From Sulfitobacter guttiformis (GTDB taxonomy: Bacteria > Pseudomonadota > Alphaproteobacteria > Rhodobacterales > Rhodobacteraceae), in contig NZ_RAQK01000001.1 in the NCBI RefSeq assembly GCF_003610455.1, forward strand, positions 186,001 through 250,000: a stretch of DNA of 64,000 nt, written 5' to 3'. The notes under the pieces were generated by a model. The model was not told where the DNA came from and ran no database searches. It was given only the letters and a program-made list of their open reading frames with translations. Both the position numbers and the translations under genes were made by a program. Shown here piece after piece: positions 1 to 9,158 of the stretch. How positions within the stretch are numbered: the stretch's first letter is position 1; every line of letters begins with the position of its first letter.

Positions 1-186
1 GCAATCGCTTTCTTTGTCTACTCGACCGTCATCACAGGACAGCAATTTACAATCGTTGACGAAAGCCGCTCGGCGCTGGTGTTTGGCCGCTTTTCTGACG
101 ATATCCAGAACTCCGATCCGGATCAGGCACTTGGCTGGATCACAGGCCGCTACGAGCAACTGGTTTCGAGCTGTTCCGCAGGCTGA
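1..186 (+). CDS. cvpA: CvpA family protein, C-terminal end (partial)
   Basis: The frame is open from base 1 to the TGA at 184-186, so only the last 61 residues are in the window. The reading ends with a segment containing ITGQQFTIVDESRSA and then DQALGWITGRYEQL, which match the C-terminal tail I know from Rhodobacterales CvpA proteins. CvpA is an inner-membrane protein named for its requirement in colicin V production; its molecular role is unclear. In this group it normally lies just upstream of purF, and purF is indeed next but one here. A longer overlapping frame at 14-211 is not the gene. Confidence 0.82.
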   Translation, partial: AIAFFVYSTVITGQQFTIVDESRSALVFGRFSDDIQNSDPDQALGWITGRYEQLVSSCSAG

Positions 187-253
187 GACGCCCAGTTTAA
201 GCAAGTCGTAACTGTCAGCGGGTATGCATCTTTCCAAAGCGGAGAGATCACGG

Positions 254-1399
254 ATGGCACTAGACGAATTTTTCAAGCTGATCGACTGCGTGCCTACGCC
301 TATCTTCGTGATGGATGTCACACCGGGCCAGCTGCCCGTCTATGCGCACTATAACGTCGCCGCGCGGGAAAAGACGGGGCGCAAGCTTGAAGATATTGTC
401 GGAAAAAACTCAATTGAGGTATTCGGTCCCACGTTTGGCGCAGCGGCCTGTGAAGAGCAGCGCTTGACGATTCTGCACCGCAAACAGCGCGAATATGAAT
501 ATGAGATCCCGCTTAAAGACGAAATCCGGATCGTTCGGACGACAATGAACCCTCAATTTGACGCGCAGGGCAACGTGATACGCCTTATCGGCAATCCCAC
601 AGATATCTCCATTGAATGGATGGCTCAAAGCGCCCAAACAAAGCTTGAAACGATCACGACGGAGGTAGAGCAATTTATCGCCATGGCCGCGCATGACCTG
701 CGCACGCCAATGCGAAATGTTTTGTCGCTTACAGAAATGCTGGAAGAAGGGTTTGAAAACCACGGCGACGGCAAGCTTGAATTAATCAAACTACTCAAAG
801 AAACATCAGAAAAATCAATGGATTTGATCTCCGATGTGCTCTCTTACGCCAGCACTCTCAATCTGGCGAATACCCATACACTATATCCTCTACAAAAGAT
901 GTGCGCCAATCTGATGGAGGTTCTTGATCCACACGGAAAACACCGCATCACTGCGACTGATATTACCCTCTCGGGCGAGAAAAACGTAATGCAGATCGTC
1001 CTGCATAACCTGATTGATAATGCGCTAAAACACGGAAATAGCCCGAAACTGACACTCAGATGCGATGCTGTATTACTCGGCACCTCCCAGATCGAAATTA
1101 CAATGCGCGATGATGGCGCCGGCTTTGACAATCCCGGAAAGCTTTTCCTCGAAACTGGCGAGTTTCTCGTCGACAGCGGTTACGGGCTTCTGGCCGTGCG
1201 CAAGCTTGTCCTCGCACGCGGCGGGACGATCACGGCTTTTAATGATCCGCATACGGGTGGCAGCGCCGTGCGCTTCACCCTCCCGAACAAAGCCGTAACC
1301 GTCTCCAAAAGCCTTAAACCCTTCGAGCACGACCACAATCCGCCGAGCGCGCCTACTCCGGCAACTGCTCTCATGCACCATCCTGTGTCCGGCGGGTGA
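254..1399 (+). CDS. PAS-domain sensor histidine kinase, soluble, orphan
   Basis: This is a 381-residue protein. An N-terminal PAS-like domain (about residues 5-120) is followed by a HisKA dimerisation domain with the H-box FIAMAAHDLRTPMRNV (phospho-acceptor His147) and a HATPase domain with N-box LHNLIDNALKHG, G1 box DDGAGF and G2 box GYGLLAVRKL. No transmembrane segment is visible, so it probably senses a cytoplasmic signal. I chose ATG at 254 because GGAGAG lies 7 bases upstream; an in-frame ATG at 224 lacks a clear ribosome binding site. No response regulator is nearby, so the phosphorelay partner is unknown. It separates cvpA from purF, which are usually adjacent in this group. Confidence 0.85.
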   Translation: MALDEFFKLIDCVPTPIFVMDVTPGQLPVYAHYNVAAREKTGRKLEDIVGKNSIEVFGPTFGAAACEEQRLTILHRKQREYEYEIPLKDEIRIVRTTMNPQFDAQGNVIRLIGNPTDISIEWMAQSAQTKLETITTEVEQFIAMAAHDLRTPMRNVLSLTEMLEEGFENHGDGKLELIKLLKETSEKSMDLISDVLSYASTLNLANTHTLYPLQKMCANLMEVLDPHGKHRITATDITLSGEKNVMQIVLHNLIDNALKHGNSPKLTLRCDAVLLGTSQIEITMRDDGAGFDNPGKLFLETGEFLVDSGYGLLAVRKLVLARGGTITAFNDPHTGGSAVRFTLPNKAVTVSKSLKPFEHDHNPPSAPTPATALMHHPVSGG

Positions 1400-1503
1400 A
1401 TTTCGAGATTAGCAGCGTGACTCTTCGCTCAAGGTCTCGTAAACCCCCCGCATCCCTTGTCGGTCGCAGGAGCGCTCCCTTGTCCCATATCCCGCCCAAG
1501 AAA

Positions 1504-2988
1504 ATGCCGCCCGCCCATCCTTTCGACAGTACGTACTTCTCGGACTTCGAGGACGGTGACAAACTGAAGGAAGAATGCGGGATTTTTGGCGTTGTCGGTG
1601 TCGCAGATGCCGCAAATTTCGTAGCTCTCGGACTGCACGCGCTACAGCATCGCGGTCAAGAGGCCGGGGGAATCGTGACATACGACCCCGAAGCAGGTTT
1701 CCAATCTGCCCGGCGCTTTGGCTATGTACGTGACAACTTCACCAGCCAAAAAGTGATGGAAACCCTGCCCGGTTCGCTCGGCATTGGTCACGTGCGTTAT
1801 TCCACCTCCGGCTCCAAGGGGCAGACCGCAATCCGCGATGTACAACCCTTCTTCGGTGAGTTCGCCATGGGCGGTGCTGCGATTGCGCATAACGGTAACA
1901 TCACCAATGCCAACGCTCTGCGCCGTGAACTGATTGGGCGTGGCTCGATCTTCCAGTCTTCATCTGACAGCGAATGTATCATCCATCTGATGGCCCGCTC
2001 CCTCCAGCAGACCATTCCCGAACGGATGGAAGACGCGCTGCGCCGCGTCGAGGGTGCATTTTCGATCGTCGCGATGACCCGGACAAAGCTGATCGGTGTG
2101 CGCGATCCGCTTGGCGTGCGCCCGCTGGTGTTGGGCAAACTTGGTGACGGATACGCCCTCAGTTCCGAGACCTGTGCACTTGATATCATCGGCGCTGATT
2201 TCGTGCGCGAGATCGAGCCAGGTGAGATGGTCGTCATTACGGAGAAAGGCATCCAAAGCCATTTCCCGTTCCGCCGCCAGCCATCGAAATTTTGCATTTT
2301 CGAACATGTCTATTTCTCCCGCCCCGACAGTATTCTTGGTGGCAGGTCGGTCTATGAGACCCGCGAGGCGATTGGCCGCGAACTTGCGAAAGAGGCGCCC
2401 GTCGATGCCGATATGGTCTGTCCTGTGCCCGATTCAGGGACGCCTGCGGCCATCGGATACAGCCTCGAGAGCGGGATACCCTATGCCATGGGGATCATTC
2501 GGAACCAATATATGGGTCGTACGTTCATTGAGCCTACGGAGAGCATCCGCAACATGGGTGTGCGCCTCAAGCTCAACGTGAACCGTGCGCTGGTGCGTGG
2601 CAAACGCATCATTCTGGTTGACGATTCTGTGGTGCGCGGCACCACCAGCCGCAAGATTAAGGAAATGATCCTTGATGCTGGTGCTGCGGAGGTACACTTC
2701 CGCATTGCATCCCCTCCGACTGCATGGCCTTGCTTTTATGGCGTCGACACGCCGGACCGCGACAAGCTGCTGGCCGCGACCATGTCAGAGGACGAGATGC
2801 GCGAGCATCTGGGTGTGGACAGCCTCAAGTTTATCTCGCTCAACGGGCTATATCGCGCCGTGGGTGAGGCCGAGGGGCGTAATAAATCCTGCCCTCAATA
2901 TTGCGATGCCTGCTTCTCAGGAGAGTACCCTGTAGTACCTTCCGATAAGGTCGAAAGCGGCTTTGTCATGAAACCGGCTGCAGAATAA
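1504..2988 (+). CDS. purF: Amidophosphoribosyltransferase
   Basis: This enzyme makes 5-phosphoribosylamine from PRPP and glutamine, the first committed step of purine synthesis. The product has 494 residues. The class II glutaminase domain begins at Cys25 (KEECGIFG), which becomes the N-terminal nucleophile after removal of the propeptide. The phosphoribosyltransferase domain carries the PRPP motif IILVDDSVVRGTTSRK. Near the C-terminus, PQYCDACFSGEYP is typical of the family. The open frame extends back to a GTG at 1396 that overlaps the kinase stop, but family alignment from memory (MPPAHPF) favours ATG 1504. The start is less certain than the function. Confidence 0.96.
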   Translation: MPPAHPFDSTYFSDFEDGDKLKEECGIFGVVGVADAANFVALGLHALQHRGQEAGGIVTYDPEAGFQSARRFGYVRDNFTSQKVMETLPGSLGIGHVRYSTSGSKGQTAIRDVQPFFGEFAMGGAAIAHNGNITNANALRRELIGRGSIFQSSSDSECIIHLMARSLQQTIPERMEDALRRVEGAFSIVAMTRTKLIGVRDPLGVRPLVLGKLGDGYALSSETCALDIIGADFVREIEPGEMVVITEKGIQSHFPFRRQPSKFCIFEHVYFSRPDSILGGRSVYETREAIGRELAKEAPVDADMVCPVPDSGTPAAIGYSLESGIPYAMGIIRNQYMGRTFIEPTESIRNMGVRLKLNVNRALVRGKRIILVDDSVVRGTTSRKIKEMILDAGAAEVHFRIASPPTAWPCFYGVDTPDRDKLLAATMSEDEMREHLGVDSLKFISLNGLYRAVGEAEGRNKSCPQYCDACFSGEYPVVPSDKVESGFVMKPAAE

Positions 2989-2995
2989 ATAGGCT

Positions 2996-3026
2996 TTCAG
3001 GCCGTGCAATTGTCGCGCGGCCTGAA
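2996..3026 (+). terminator. Hairpin after purF, possible terminator
   Basis: A 9-bp perfect inverted repeat (TTCAGGCCG, then CGGCCTGAA) starts 7 bases after the purF stop, with a 13-base loop. Only CCTTTG follows, so the U-tract is weak. It may act as a weak intrinsic terminator or as an mRNA 3'-end stabiliser. Confidence 0.5.
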
Positions 3027-3069
3027 CCTTTGCAAACTGCCTCTGCCAGTTTTGTGCTAAAACTCCCTC

Positions 3070-3462
3070 ATGACCGATATATTCGATGAAACCGTCGCGA
3101 TGTGGCCTTTAGGGGCACGGAAAAAATTTAACACGATGCGTGCACTGATTCTCACTTCAGCTGTGCAAGCAAATGCAGGACCCATAGAGGAGAGCCTAAA
3201 ATGGGGCGAGCCTGCATGGCGTCCAAAACGTCCGAAACAGGGTACGACTCTCCGCTTATGTTGGCACAATAAATCGCCCTCCACGATTGCGCTGTTGGTC
3301 GGTTGCCGCACAAGCATAAGTGCTACCATGCAGGAGGTTTATCCAACTGTTTTTCAATATGAATCCAATCGCGCCTTGCGTCTAGGTCTGGGTGATCCAC
3401 TGCCGGTTGAAGCTCTCGATCATCTCGTGCGGCTCACGTTTACCTACCACCGCAAACCGTAA
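3070..3462 (+). CDS. DUF1801 domain-containing protein
   Basis: This 130-residue cytoplasmic protein has no signal peptide or membrane segment. The sequence around EESLKWGEPAW and the following strand-rich region match the DUF1801 (YdhG-like) fold, a small alpha/beta domain of unknown function common in bacteria. It sits 81 bases downstream of purF, beyond the hairpin, so it is probably transcribed separately or by read-through. No specific reaction can be assigned. The domain call rests on recognition of the KWGEPAW-type motif. Confidence 0.75.
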   Translation: MTDIFDETVAMWPLGARKKFNTMRALILTSAVQANAGPIEESLKWGEPAWRPKRPKQGTTLRLCWHNKSPSTIALLVGCRTSISATMQEVYPTVFQYESNRALRLGLGDPLPVEALDHLVRLTFTYHRKP

Positions 3463-3575
3463 CAGGCACACCTCCGCCGAGGCTGTGGCAACCATTTGCT
3501 GACAGCAGGCACCCCCTCTTTTTTCCAGCCTGAACAAGGCCTAGCTCCGCGTAGAGATAACGCACAGGAGCCGAA

Positions 3576-3845
3576 ATGATGGCCACGCAAACCGACGGTA
3601 CACCCACCCCGCCCGAAGTAGAAAAGCACGCAACCGAAGAGGCAAAGCTGGAGCGGCTGGCCCTTTTGGGTACGTTTGGTGCTTCTCATGCACCGCGTGC
3701 GCTTGTGCGCCTGCGCCGCGGCGCAACCCAAACTGTCAACATCGGGGACAGCGTAGACGGGCGCACCGTGCAGGCCATCGGCCATGGAGAATTGGTGCTG
3801 ATGCACAACGGGACGGTGAAAATCCTGCGCATGCCGCAGGTTTGA
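3576..3845 (+). CDS. Small hypothetical protein
   Basis: This 89-residue protein has a strong ribosome binding site (AGGAG 6 bases before ATGATG). The first 25 residues are polar and charged. The rest, from LALLGTFG through the segment VNIGDSVDGRTVQAIGHGEL, has the alternating strand pattern of PilP/GspC-type periplasmic domains. No signal peptide is evident, so that resemblance may be only structural. Similar short proteins occur in Rhodobacterales, but I know of no assigned function. It lies 42 bases before an SDR gene on the same strand. Confidence 0.65.
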   Translation: MMATQTDGTPTPPEVEKHATEEAKLERLALLGTFGASHAPRALVRLRRGATQTVNIGDSVDGRTVQAIGHGELVLMHNGTVKILRMPQV

Positions 3846-3887
3846 GCCCCCCTTGACGGCGCGGACTGGCCCGCGCATATCCCCTTT

Positions 3888-4532
3888 ATGACAGAGAAAA
3901 CCGCATTGATCACCGGCGCGTCCCGCGGCCTTGGTGCAGCCCTCGCCGAGGCGCTCGCGCCCACTCATCATATCATCGCCGTCGGCCGCACCGTAGGCGC
4001 GCTGGAGGAGCTTGACGACAGAATCAAAGCCCGCGGCGGCAGTGCAACACTGGCACCGATGAACGTGAATGATACTGGGGCTATGCAAACCCTGTGTCGC
4101 GGCATCCACGACCGGTGGGGACACCTTGATATGTGGTTGCATACGGCAATTCATGCAGCGCCGCTGACCCCCAGCCACCACATTGATACCAAAGATCTGG
4201 AGAAATCCGTAGCAGGTAACATCACGGCAACGGCCACCCTGATCAATTATATCAGCCCCCTGCTAGGCGAGGCGGGCCAGGCTGTGTTCTTTGACGACCC
4301 GATCGTAGGTCAAAAGTTCTATGGCAGCTACGGCGCAACAAAAGCCGCGCAAATCGCGCTGGCACGCAGCTGGCAGGCCGAGACGGTACGCATTGGGCCA
4401 CGCGTCGATATTTTAACACCTCAGCCAATGCCCACCGCCACCCGTGCGCGCTTCTTTCCGGGCGAAAATCGCGAAGGCCTACACGATATCCACACCGAAG
4501 CGGCCCGCCTTTTGGCAATCCTCCAGAAATAA
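3888..4532 (+). CDS. SDR family oxidoreductase
   Basis: This 214-residue short-chain dehydrogenase/reductase has the N-terminal cofactor loop TGASRGLG (residues 9-16) and the catalytic pair in YGATKAA. The canonical NNAG after strand 4 is replaced by LHTAIHA, and an upstream catalytic Ser is not obvious around VFFDDPIVG, so the active site is partly atypical. It is shorter than the usual 240-250 residues. SDR genes of this kind often follow purF in Roseobacter genomes. Substrate is unknown. It ends 60 bases before surE, with which it may be co-transcribed. Confidence 0.8.
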   Translation: MTEKTALITGASRGLGAALAEALAPTHHIIAVGRTVGALEELDDRIKARGGSATLAPMNVNDTGAMQTLCRGIHDRWGHLDMWLHTAIHAAPLTPSHHIDTKDLEKSVAGNITATATLINYISPLLGEAGQAVFFDDPIVGQKFYGSYGATKAAQIALARSWQAETVRIGPRVDILTPQPMPTATRARFFPGENREGLHDIHTEAARLLAILQK

Positions 4533-4592
4533 GCGCGCCCTCGCTTGCCCGCGCCGCAGCCCTCGCCTATCAAGGTAAAAAGGGGCAATTTG

Positions 4593-5378
4593 ATGCGTAT
4601 ACTGGTTACCAATGACGATGGCATAAATGCACCGGGTTTACGTGTGCTCGAAGGTATCGCGGCCACCTTGGCCGGACCACAGGGCGAAGTATGGACTATC
4701 GCGCCCGCATTCGAGCAATCAGGCGTGGGCCATTGTATAAATTACACCAAACCGACCCTGATCACCGAACTTTCACCGCGCAGGTACATGATCGAAGGTA
4801 GTCCCGCCGACTGCATCCTATGCGCCCTTTACGACCCGATGAAAGATGCACTGCCCGATCTGATCCTGTCCGGCGTAAACCGCGGGAACAACGCCGCCGA
4901 GAATACGCTATACTCCGGCACCATCGGTGCGGCTATCGAGGGGGCGCTTCAAGGTGTGCTGTCGATAGCATTGTCCCAGTTTTATGGCCCTGAAAACCGC
5001 GATCTTGACGACCCGTTCGAGGCGGCTGTCGAGCATGGTGCAGATGTGTGCCGCCGGATCCTTGCGCAAAAACGCAACGATGCAAACGGCTATAGCGTGT
5101 TCTGGAACGTGAACTTCCCGCCAGTTGCCGCTGCCGATGTAAAGGGTATCCGCCTTGCGCCGCAGGGGCGCAGACCCGGTGTCAACTTTTCGACTATACC
5201 CCATGACGCCCCAAACGGACGTCGCTTTTTGTGGATCTCCGGCGGCAACCAGCAAATCGCCCCCGCAGACGGTACAGATGCTGCCATTAATCTAGAAGGC
5301 TACATCTCTGTCACGCCCATGCGTGCAGATCTGACAGCTCATGATGTATTCAGCGGCATTACGGACCTCGACACATGA
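4593..5378 (+). CDS. surE: 5'/3'-nucleotidase SurE
   Basis: This stationary-phase survival nucleotidase removes phosphate from nucleoside monophosphates. The 261-residue length fits the family. The metal-binding N-terminus [16 protein letters not shown], the GSPADC loop and SGVNRGNN are all present. ATG 4593 is chosen because the conserved domain begins there and AAGGGG precedes it; an in-frame ATG at 4545 would add 16 unconserved residues. The stop overlaps the pcm start (ATGA at 5375-5378). surE-pcm coupling is widespread in proteobacteria and links nucleotide salvage with protein repair. Confidence 0.96.
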   Translation: MRILVTNDDGINAPGLRVLEGIAATLAGPQGEVWTIAPAFEQSGVGHCINYTKPTLITELSPRRYMIEGSPADCILCALYDPMKDALPDLILSGVNRGNNAAENTLYSGTIGAAIEGALQGVLSIALSQFYGPENRDLDDPFEAAVEHGADVCRRILAQKRNDANGYSVFWNVNFPPVAAADVKGIRLAPQGRRPGVNFSTIPHDAPNGRRFLWISGGNQQIAPADGTDAAINLEGYISVTPMRADLTAHDVFSGITDLDT

Positions 5379-6040
5379 ACGACGGGCACGAAGAGGCCGT
5401 CACCGAGGCAGAGCGCAAGATGCAGTTTCTCTATGCTCTGCGCTCCAAGGGGGTGACCGACAAGGACGTGCTCGGCGCGATGGAATCGGTGGACCGTGGC
5501 CCCTTTATCCGAGGATTGTTCGCGGGGCGCGCTTATGAGGACATGCCACTCCCAATTGCCTGCGGGCAAACCATAAGCCAGCCGTCCGTGGTAGGCCTGA
5601 TGACCCAGGCATTAGAGGTGACGCCTCGCGACAAGGTTCTCGAAATAGGCACCGGCTCGGGCTATCAGGCAGCAATCCTGAGCAAACTTGCGCGGCGCGT
5701 TTACACGATCGACCGCCACCGCCGTCTCGTTCACGAGGCCCGCGTGGTGTTCGAGGCATTGGACCTCAACAATATTACTGCCATCACGGCCGATGGCAGT
5801 TTCGGCTTACCCGAACAGGCCCCCTTTGATCGCATCATTGTGACAGCCGCCGCAGAAGATCCCCCCGGTCCGTTGCTGGCACAACTCAAGGAAGGCGGCA
5901 TCATGGTGTTGCCAGTAGGTCAATCGGACGCCGTTCAACACCTGATCCGTGTGCGAAAGACCGCAGAAGGGCTGGAATATGACGAAATGCGCGCAGTTCG
6001 CTTCGTTCCGCTTCTCGAGGGGTTGGGCAAGGACACATAA
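5375..6040 (+). CDS. pcm: Protein-L-isoaspartate O-methyltransferase
   Basis: Pcm methylates isoaspartyl residues in aged proteins using S-adenosylmethionine, starting their repair. The 221-residue protein carries the substrate-side motif [17 protein letters not shown] and SAM motif [14 protein letters not shown]. It is translationally coupled to surE through a 4-base overlap and is followed 60 bases later by the LysM/M23 lipoprotein gene. The order surE-pcm-nlpD is the classic one also known in E. coli, which supports all three assignments. Confidence 0.96.
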   Translation: MNDGHEEAVTEAERKMQFLYALRSKGVTDKDVLGAMESVDRGPFIRGLFAGRAYEDMPLPIACGQTISQPSVVGLMTQALEVTPRDKVLEIGTGSGYQAAILSKLARRVYTIDRHRRLVHEARVVFEALDLNNITAITADGSFGLPEQAPFDRIIVTAAAEDPPGPLLAQLKEGGIMVLPVGQSDAVQHLIRVRKTAEGLEYDEMRAVRFVPLLEGLGKDT

Positions 6041-6100
6041 TCTGGTATAGACACTCAAAATCTCGGGTACACGAGATGGGCAGTGACAAGGACAACCCAG

Positions 6101-7330
6101 ATGAAACTTTCAGACATGCGCGTATCTGTGCGCGTCCCGCTCCTTACGGGTGTTGCATGCATCACGCTTGCCGCCTGTAACCAGCCACTTGATTTTGACA
6201 TGCGTGGCATAGGTGGCGGCTTTAGCACGGCGAATGCTGCACAAGCTGCCTTGGACGGGCGCCCCGCACCTGACGATCGCGGCGTCATCTCCTATCCGAA
6301 CTATCAGGTTGCCGTTGCGCGGCAGGGCGACACACTTGTGGATGTTGCAAACCGCCTTGGGCTCGACGCGCCTCAGCTAGCACGCTTTAACGGGATCAAC
6401 CCCAATGTACCGCTGCGCAAGGATGAAATCATCGCCCTGCCATCACGTGTGGCAGAGCCATCCCCCGCAACCGGCGCCATCGGTACAGGTCCCATCAAAC
6501 CTGTCGACATTTCCACAGTTGCAGGAGGTGCGATCGCGCGCACGCCGGCCACGCCCGGTGTTCAGACGACCACCCTGGCTCCGCTACCAGCAGCCAAGGC
6601 CCCGTCGCAAACCGGAAAAGAACCGATCCGCCATAAGGTCGAGCGTGGTGAAACTGCGTTCACCGTTGCGCGGCTATACTCCGTTCCAGCCAAAGATCTG
6701 GCCGAATGGAATGGTCTGGGCGCTGATTTCGCAATCCGCGAAGGTCAGTATCTGCTGATCCCTGTCCCCTCACAAAACCCACCAAAGGCAGCACCGGCAC
6801 AAAGCGCGTCTGCAACAACGCTGCCTGGTGTTGGCTCGGTCACGCCGACGCCACCATCAGCAACGAAACCCCTGCCCGCAGAAAAGATCGAGCCGGCTGC
6901 ACAAACGAAACCGGTCCAAACTGCGGTGGTAACCCCGAAACCGGTTGCGGATGTCGGTAAAACAACTGCACCTGCCGCTACCGGCAAGCTGGTTAAGCCG
7001 GTCAGCGGAACGATCATCCGCGACTATGCTAAAGGCAAGAATGAGGGCATCAACATTAAGGCAGCTCCCGGCACAGCGGTAAAAGCGGCTGATGCTGGAA
7101 CGGTCGCAGCCATCACTCAAAGCGCGGATGGTGTGCCCATCATTGTGGTTCGTCACGCTGATAACCTGCTCACCGTCTATGCAAACGTGACCGATGTGGG
7201 CGTGAAGCGCGGCGATACTGTCTCGCGCGGCCAGAGCATCGCGAAACTGCGCGGAGGCGATGATTCTTTTGTTCATTTTGAAGTGCGTAAAGGTTTCGAC
7301 AGCGTCGATCCAAACCCCTTCCTAAACTAG
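6101..7330 (+). CDS. NlpD-like LysM/M23 lipoprotein, probably a non-catalytic amidase activator
   Basis: This 409-residue lipoprotein has a signal peptide ending in lipobox LAAC (Cys26). Two LysM domains follow: one around YQVAVARQGDTL and one around IRHKVERGETAFTVA. A Pro/Ala/Thr-rich linker leads to a C-terminal M23 domain. The M23 zinc ligands appear lost: the usual HxG(I/V)D region reads NEGINI, and the HxH motif reads FVHFEV with the first His replaced. E. coli NlpD and EnvC are similarly degenerate and activate cell-wall amidases. ATG 6101 is chosen because AAGGA lies 8 bases upstream; a GTG at 6083 is possible. The surE-pcm context supports an NlpD role at the division site. Confidence 0.88.
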   Translation: MKLSDMRVSVRVPLLTGVACITLAACNQPLDFDMRGIGGGFSTANAAQAALDGRPAPDDRGVISYPNYQVAVARQGDTLVDVANRLGLDAPQLARFNGINPNVPLRKDEIIALPSRVAEPSPATGAIGTGPIKPVDISTVAGGAIARTPATPGVQTTTLAPLPAAKAPSQTGKEPIRHKVERGETAFTVARLYSVPAKDLAEWNGLGADFAIREGQYLLIPVPSQNPPKAAPAQSASATTLPGVGSVTPTPPSATKPLPAEKIEPAAQTKPVQTAVVTPKPVADVGKTTAPAATGKLVKPVSGTIIRDYAKGKNEGINIKAAPGTAVKAADAGTVAAITQSADGVPIIVVRHADNLLTVYANVTDVGVKRGDTVSRGQSIAKLRGGDDSFVHFEVRKGFDSVDPNPFLN

Positions 7331-7359
7331 GTATCGTATTTCAGGTCAGTGGCATTGAT

Positions 7360-7396
7360 GCCCGGTCCGGTATTCTCACCGAACCGGGCGTTTTCA
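7360..7396. terminator. Intrinsic terminator between convergent genes
   Basis: The stem GCCCGGT (7360-7366) pairs with ACCGGGC (7383-7389), and an inner CGGT/ACCG pair closes a 6-base loop. GTTTTC follows on the plus strand. It lies between the NlpD-like gene (plus) and the ATPase gene (minus). Confidence 0.7.
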
Positions 7397-7398
7397 TT

Positions 7399-8247
7399 TC
7401 AGCCGCTAATCGTAACACCCTGCCGCCCAGCAAGGTCGGTGAAAAACTGCCACGCAACGCGCCCCGAACGACTGCCCCGCGTGGCTTGCCACTCGATCGC
7501 CTGCGCACGTAAATCAGCGTCGTTGATTGCCACACCATGTGCGTCGCAATAGCCGCGGATCATCGCAAGGTATTGATCCTGATCGCAGGCATGAAAACCC
7601 AGCCAAAGGCCGAAGCGGTCTGAAAGAGACACCTTCTCTTCTACTGCTTCGTTGGGGTTTATGGCTGAGCCGCGCTCGTTCTCGATCATGTCACGGGCCA
7701 TCAGATGGCGGCGGTTCGATGTGGCATAAAGGACTACATTCTCGGGCCGCCCCTCGATCCCGCCATCCAACACAGCTTTCAACGATTTGTAATGGGCATC
7801 GTCATGGTCAAAACTCAGATCATCGCAAAACAGAATAAAGCGTTCCGTATGCGCACCGCGAAGCATATTGAGCAATCGTCCGACCGACGGCAGATCTTCG
7901 CGCTGTAATTCGACAACCTTGAGATGGGGGTATTCTGCATCAAGTGCGCCATGCACTGCCTTAACAAGGCTCGACTTTCCCATGCCGCGCGCCCCCCACA
8001 AGAGCGCATTGTTCGCAGGCAATCCGGCTGCAAACTGTCGGGTATTCTGCAAGAGTGTATCGCGCGCACGCGCAACCCCGAGCAGCAGGTCGATGTCCAC
8101 CCGCGAGACATGCGCCACGGGCTCTAGACGGTCAGGCGACGTGTGCCAGACAAATGCCGAAGCGCTGGTGAAATCGGGCGCGACAACAGGCGCTGGAGAC
8201 ATCCGCTCCAGCGCCTGTGCAATGCGGTCCATCGGATCATCGATCAT
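7399..8247 (-). CDS. DUF815 family AAA+ ATP-binding protein
   Basis: This 282-residue protein has the DUF815 layout: an N-terminal helical part, Walker A GARGMGKS, Walker B LFCDD, and a sensor-like ATSNRRHL. The phrase DRFGLWLGFH near the C-terminus is characteristic of the family. Its start overlaps the tatC stop (ATGA at 8244-8247), so it belongs to the tatABC transcript. Such ATPases are common next to tat genes in Rhodobacterales, but I know of no demonstrated role in Tat export. It probably acts in the cytoplasm. Confidence 0.88.
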   Translation of the reverse strand: MIDDPMDRIAQALERMSPAPVVAPDFTSASAFVWHTSPDRLEPVAHVSRVDIDLLLGVARARDTLLQNTRQFAAGLPANNALLWGARGMGKSSLVKAVHGALDAEYPHLKVVELQREDLPSVGRLLNMLRGAHTERFILFCDDLSFDHDDAHYKSLKAVLDGGIEGRPENVVLYATSNRRHLMARDMIENERGSAINPNEAVEEKVSLSDRFGLWLGFHACDQDQYLAMIRGYCDAHGVAINDADLRAQAIEWQATRGSRSGRVAWQFFTDLAGRQGVTISG

Positions 8248-9158
8248 ATATCGCGTTCCTTGGTTTCCTCGACGATCGGATCCTCGCGGTCGATATCGTC
8301 ATAATCCCCCTCGTCCTCGTCATCGTAAAAGCCATCAGCGCGCAGTTCTTTTTCGCGCTTGGCATCCACACGGGACACGAGGAAAATCGAAATCTCGTAG
8401 AGGCCGTAAACCACAACAAACAGGATCAGCTGTGTCACCACATCCGGTGGCGTCACCAATGCAGCAAGCAGCAAAATTCCCACAAGCGCATATTTGCGCA
8501 CATTGCGCAGGCCCTCGGCAGTAACAAGCCCTGCCTTACCCATCAGCGTAAGCAGCACAGGAAGCTGGAAACAAAGCCCGAAGGCCACTATCATTTTAAG
8601 CGTAATATCGAGGCTTTCGTTCACTTTACCGTTAAAAACGATGTCGATCCCCGAGGTTTTCGTCTCGCCGTTGGCCAGCATTGCAGACAGGTAAGAAGCC
8701 GCATCCGAGAACCCAAGAAAGAACTGCATCGCCAGTGGCACAACCACGTAATGCGCAAAAGATGCCCCCAAAAGGAACAGTAAAGGCGAGGCGATCAAAA
8801 AGGGAAGAAATGCGTTCTTCTCGTTTCTATAAAGCCCCGGCGCAACGAAGCGCCAAAGCTGTGTTGCTATCACCGGAAAACTGATTGCGAGGCCACCCAC
8901 CATCGAAATGCGAACGAGCGTGAAAAAATATTCCTGTGGTGCTGTGTATTGCATTACAGGATTAGGGTTCCCCAGATCGCGCATCGTATTTTCAATCGGC
9001 ACCAGCAAAAAATCAAGGATCGCGCTGCCGAACGAAAAACAGATAATCATCCCCACCACAAACGCGAGGACGGAGCGGATCAGCCGCGTACGCAACTCCG
9101 CCAGATGTTCGATCAGCGGGGCTGCGCTGTCGTCAATGTCGTTATCCGAGGCACTCAT
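8244..9158 (-). CDS. tatC: Sec-independent protein translocase subunit TatC
   Basis: TatC is the membrane core that recognises twin-arginine signal peptides of folded exported proteins. The 304-residue product starts with a polar N-terminus and [13 protein letters not shown], the conserved signature, and has six hydrophobic segments. A charged C-terminal tail of about 45 residues, rich in Asp and Glu, is longer than in E. coli TatC, as is common in this group. It overlaps tatB upstream (ATGA at 9155-9158) and the ATPase downstream. Confidence 0.97.
   Translation of the reverse strand: MSASDNDIDDSAAPLIEHLAELRTRLIRSVLAFVVGMIICFSFGSAILDFLLVPIENTMRDLGNPNPVMQYTAPQEYFFTLVRISMVGGLAISFPVIATQLWRFVAPGLYRNEKNAFLPFLIASPLLFLLGASFAHYVVVPLAMQFFLGFSDAASYLSAMLANGETKTSGIDIVFNGKVNESLDITLKMIVAFGLCFQLPVLLTLMGKAGLVTAEGLRNVRKYALVGILLLAALVTPPDVVTQLILFVVVYGLYEISIFLVSRVDAKREKELRADGFYDDEDEGDYDDIDREDPIVEETKERDI

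Noticed and set aside
14..211. Plus-strand 65-codon frame at the left edge
   Set aside because: It overlaps the cvpA tail in another frame; the cvpA frame (1-186) matches a known family, this one does not.
8217..8783. Plus-strand 188-codon open frame opposite tatC
   Set aside because: Shadow of tatC; no conserved motif and no start signal.
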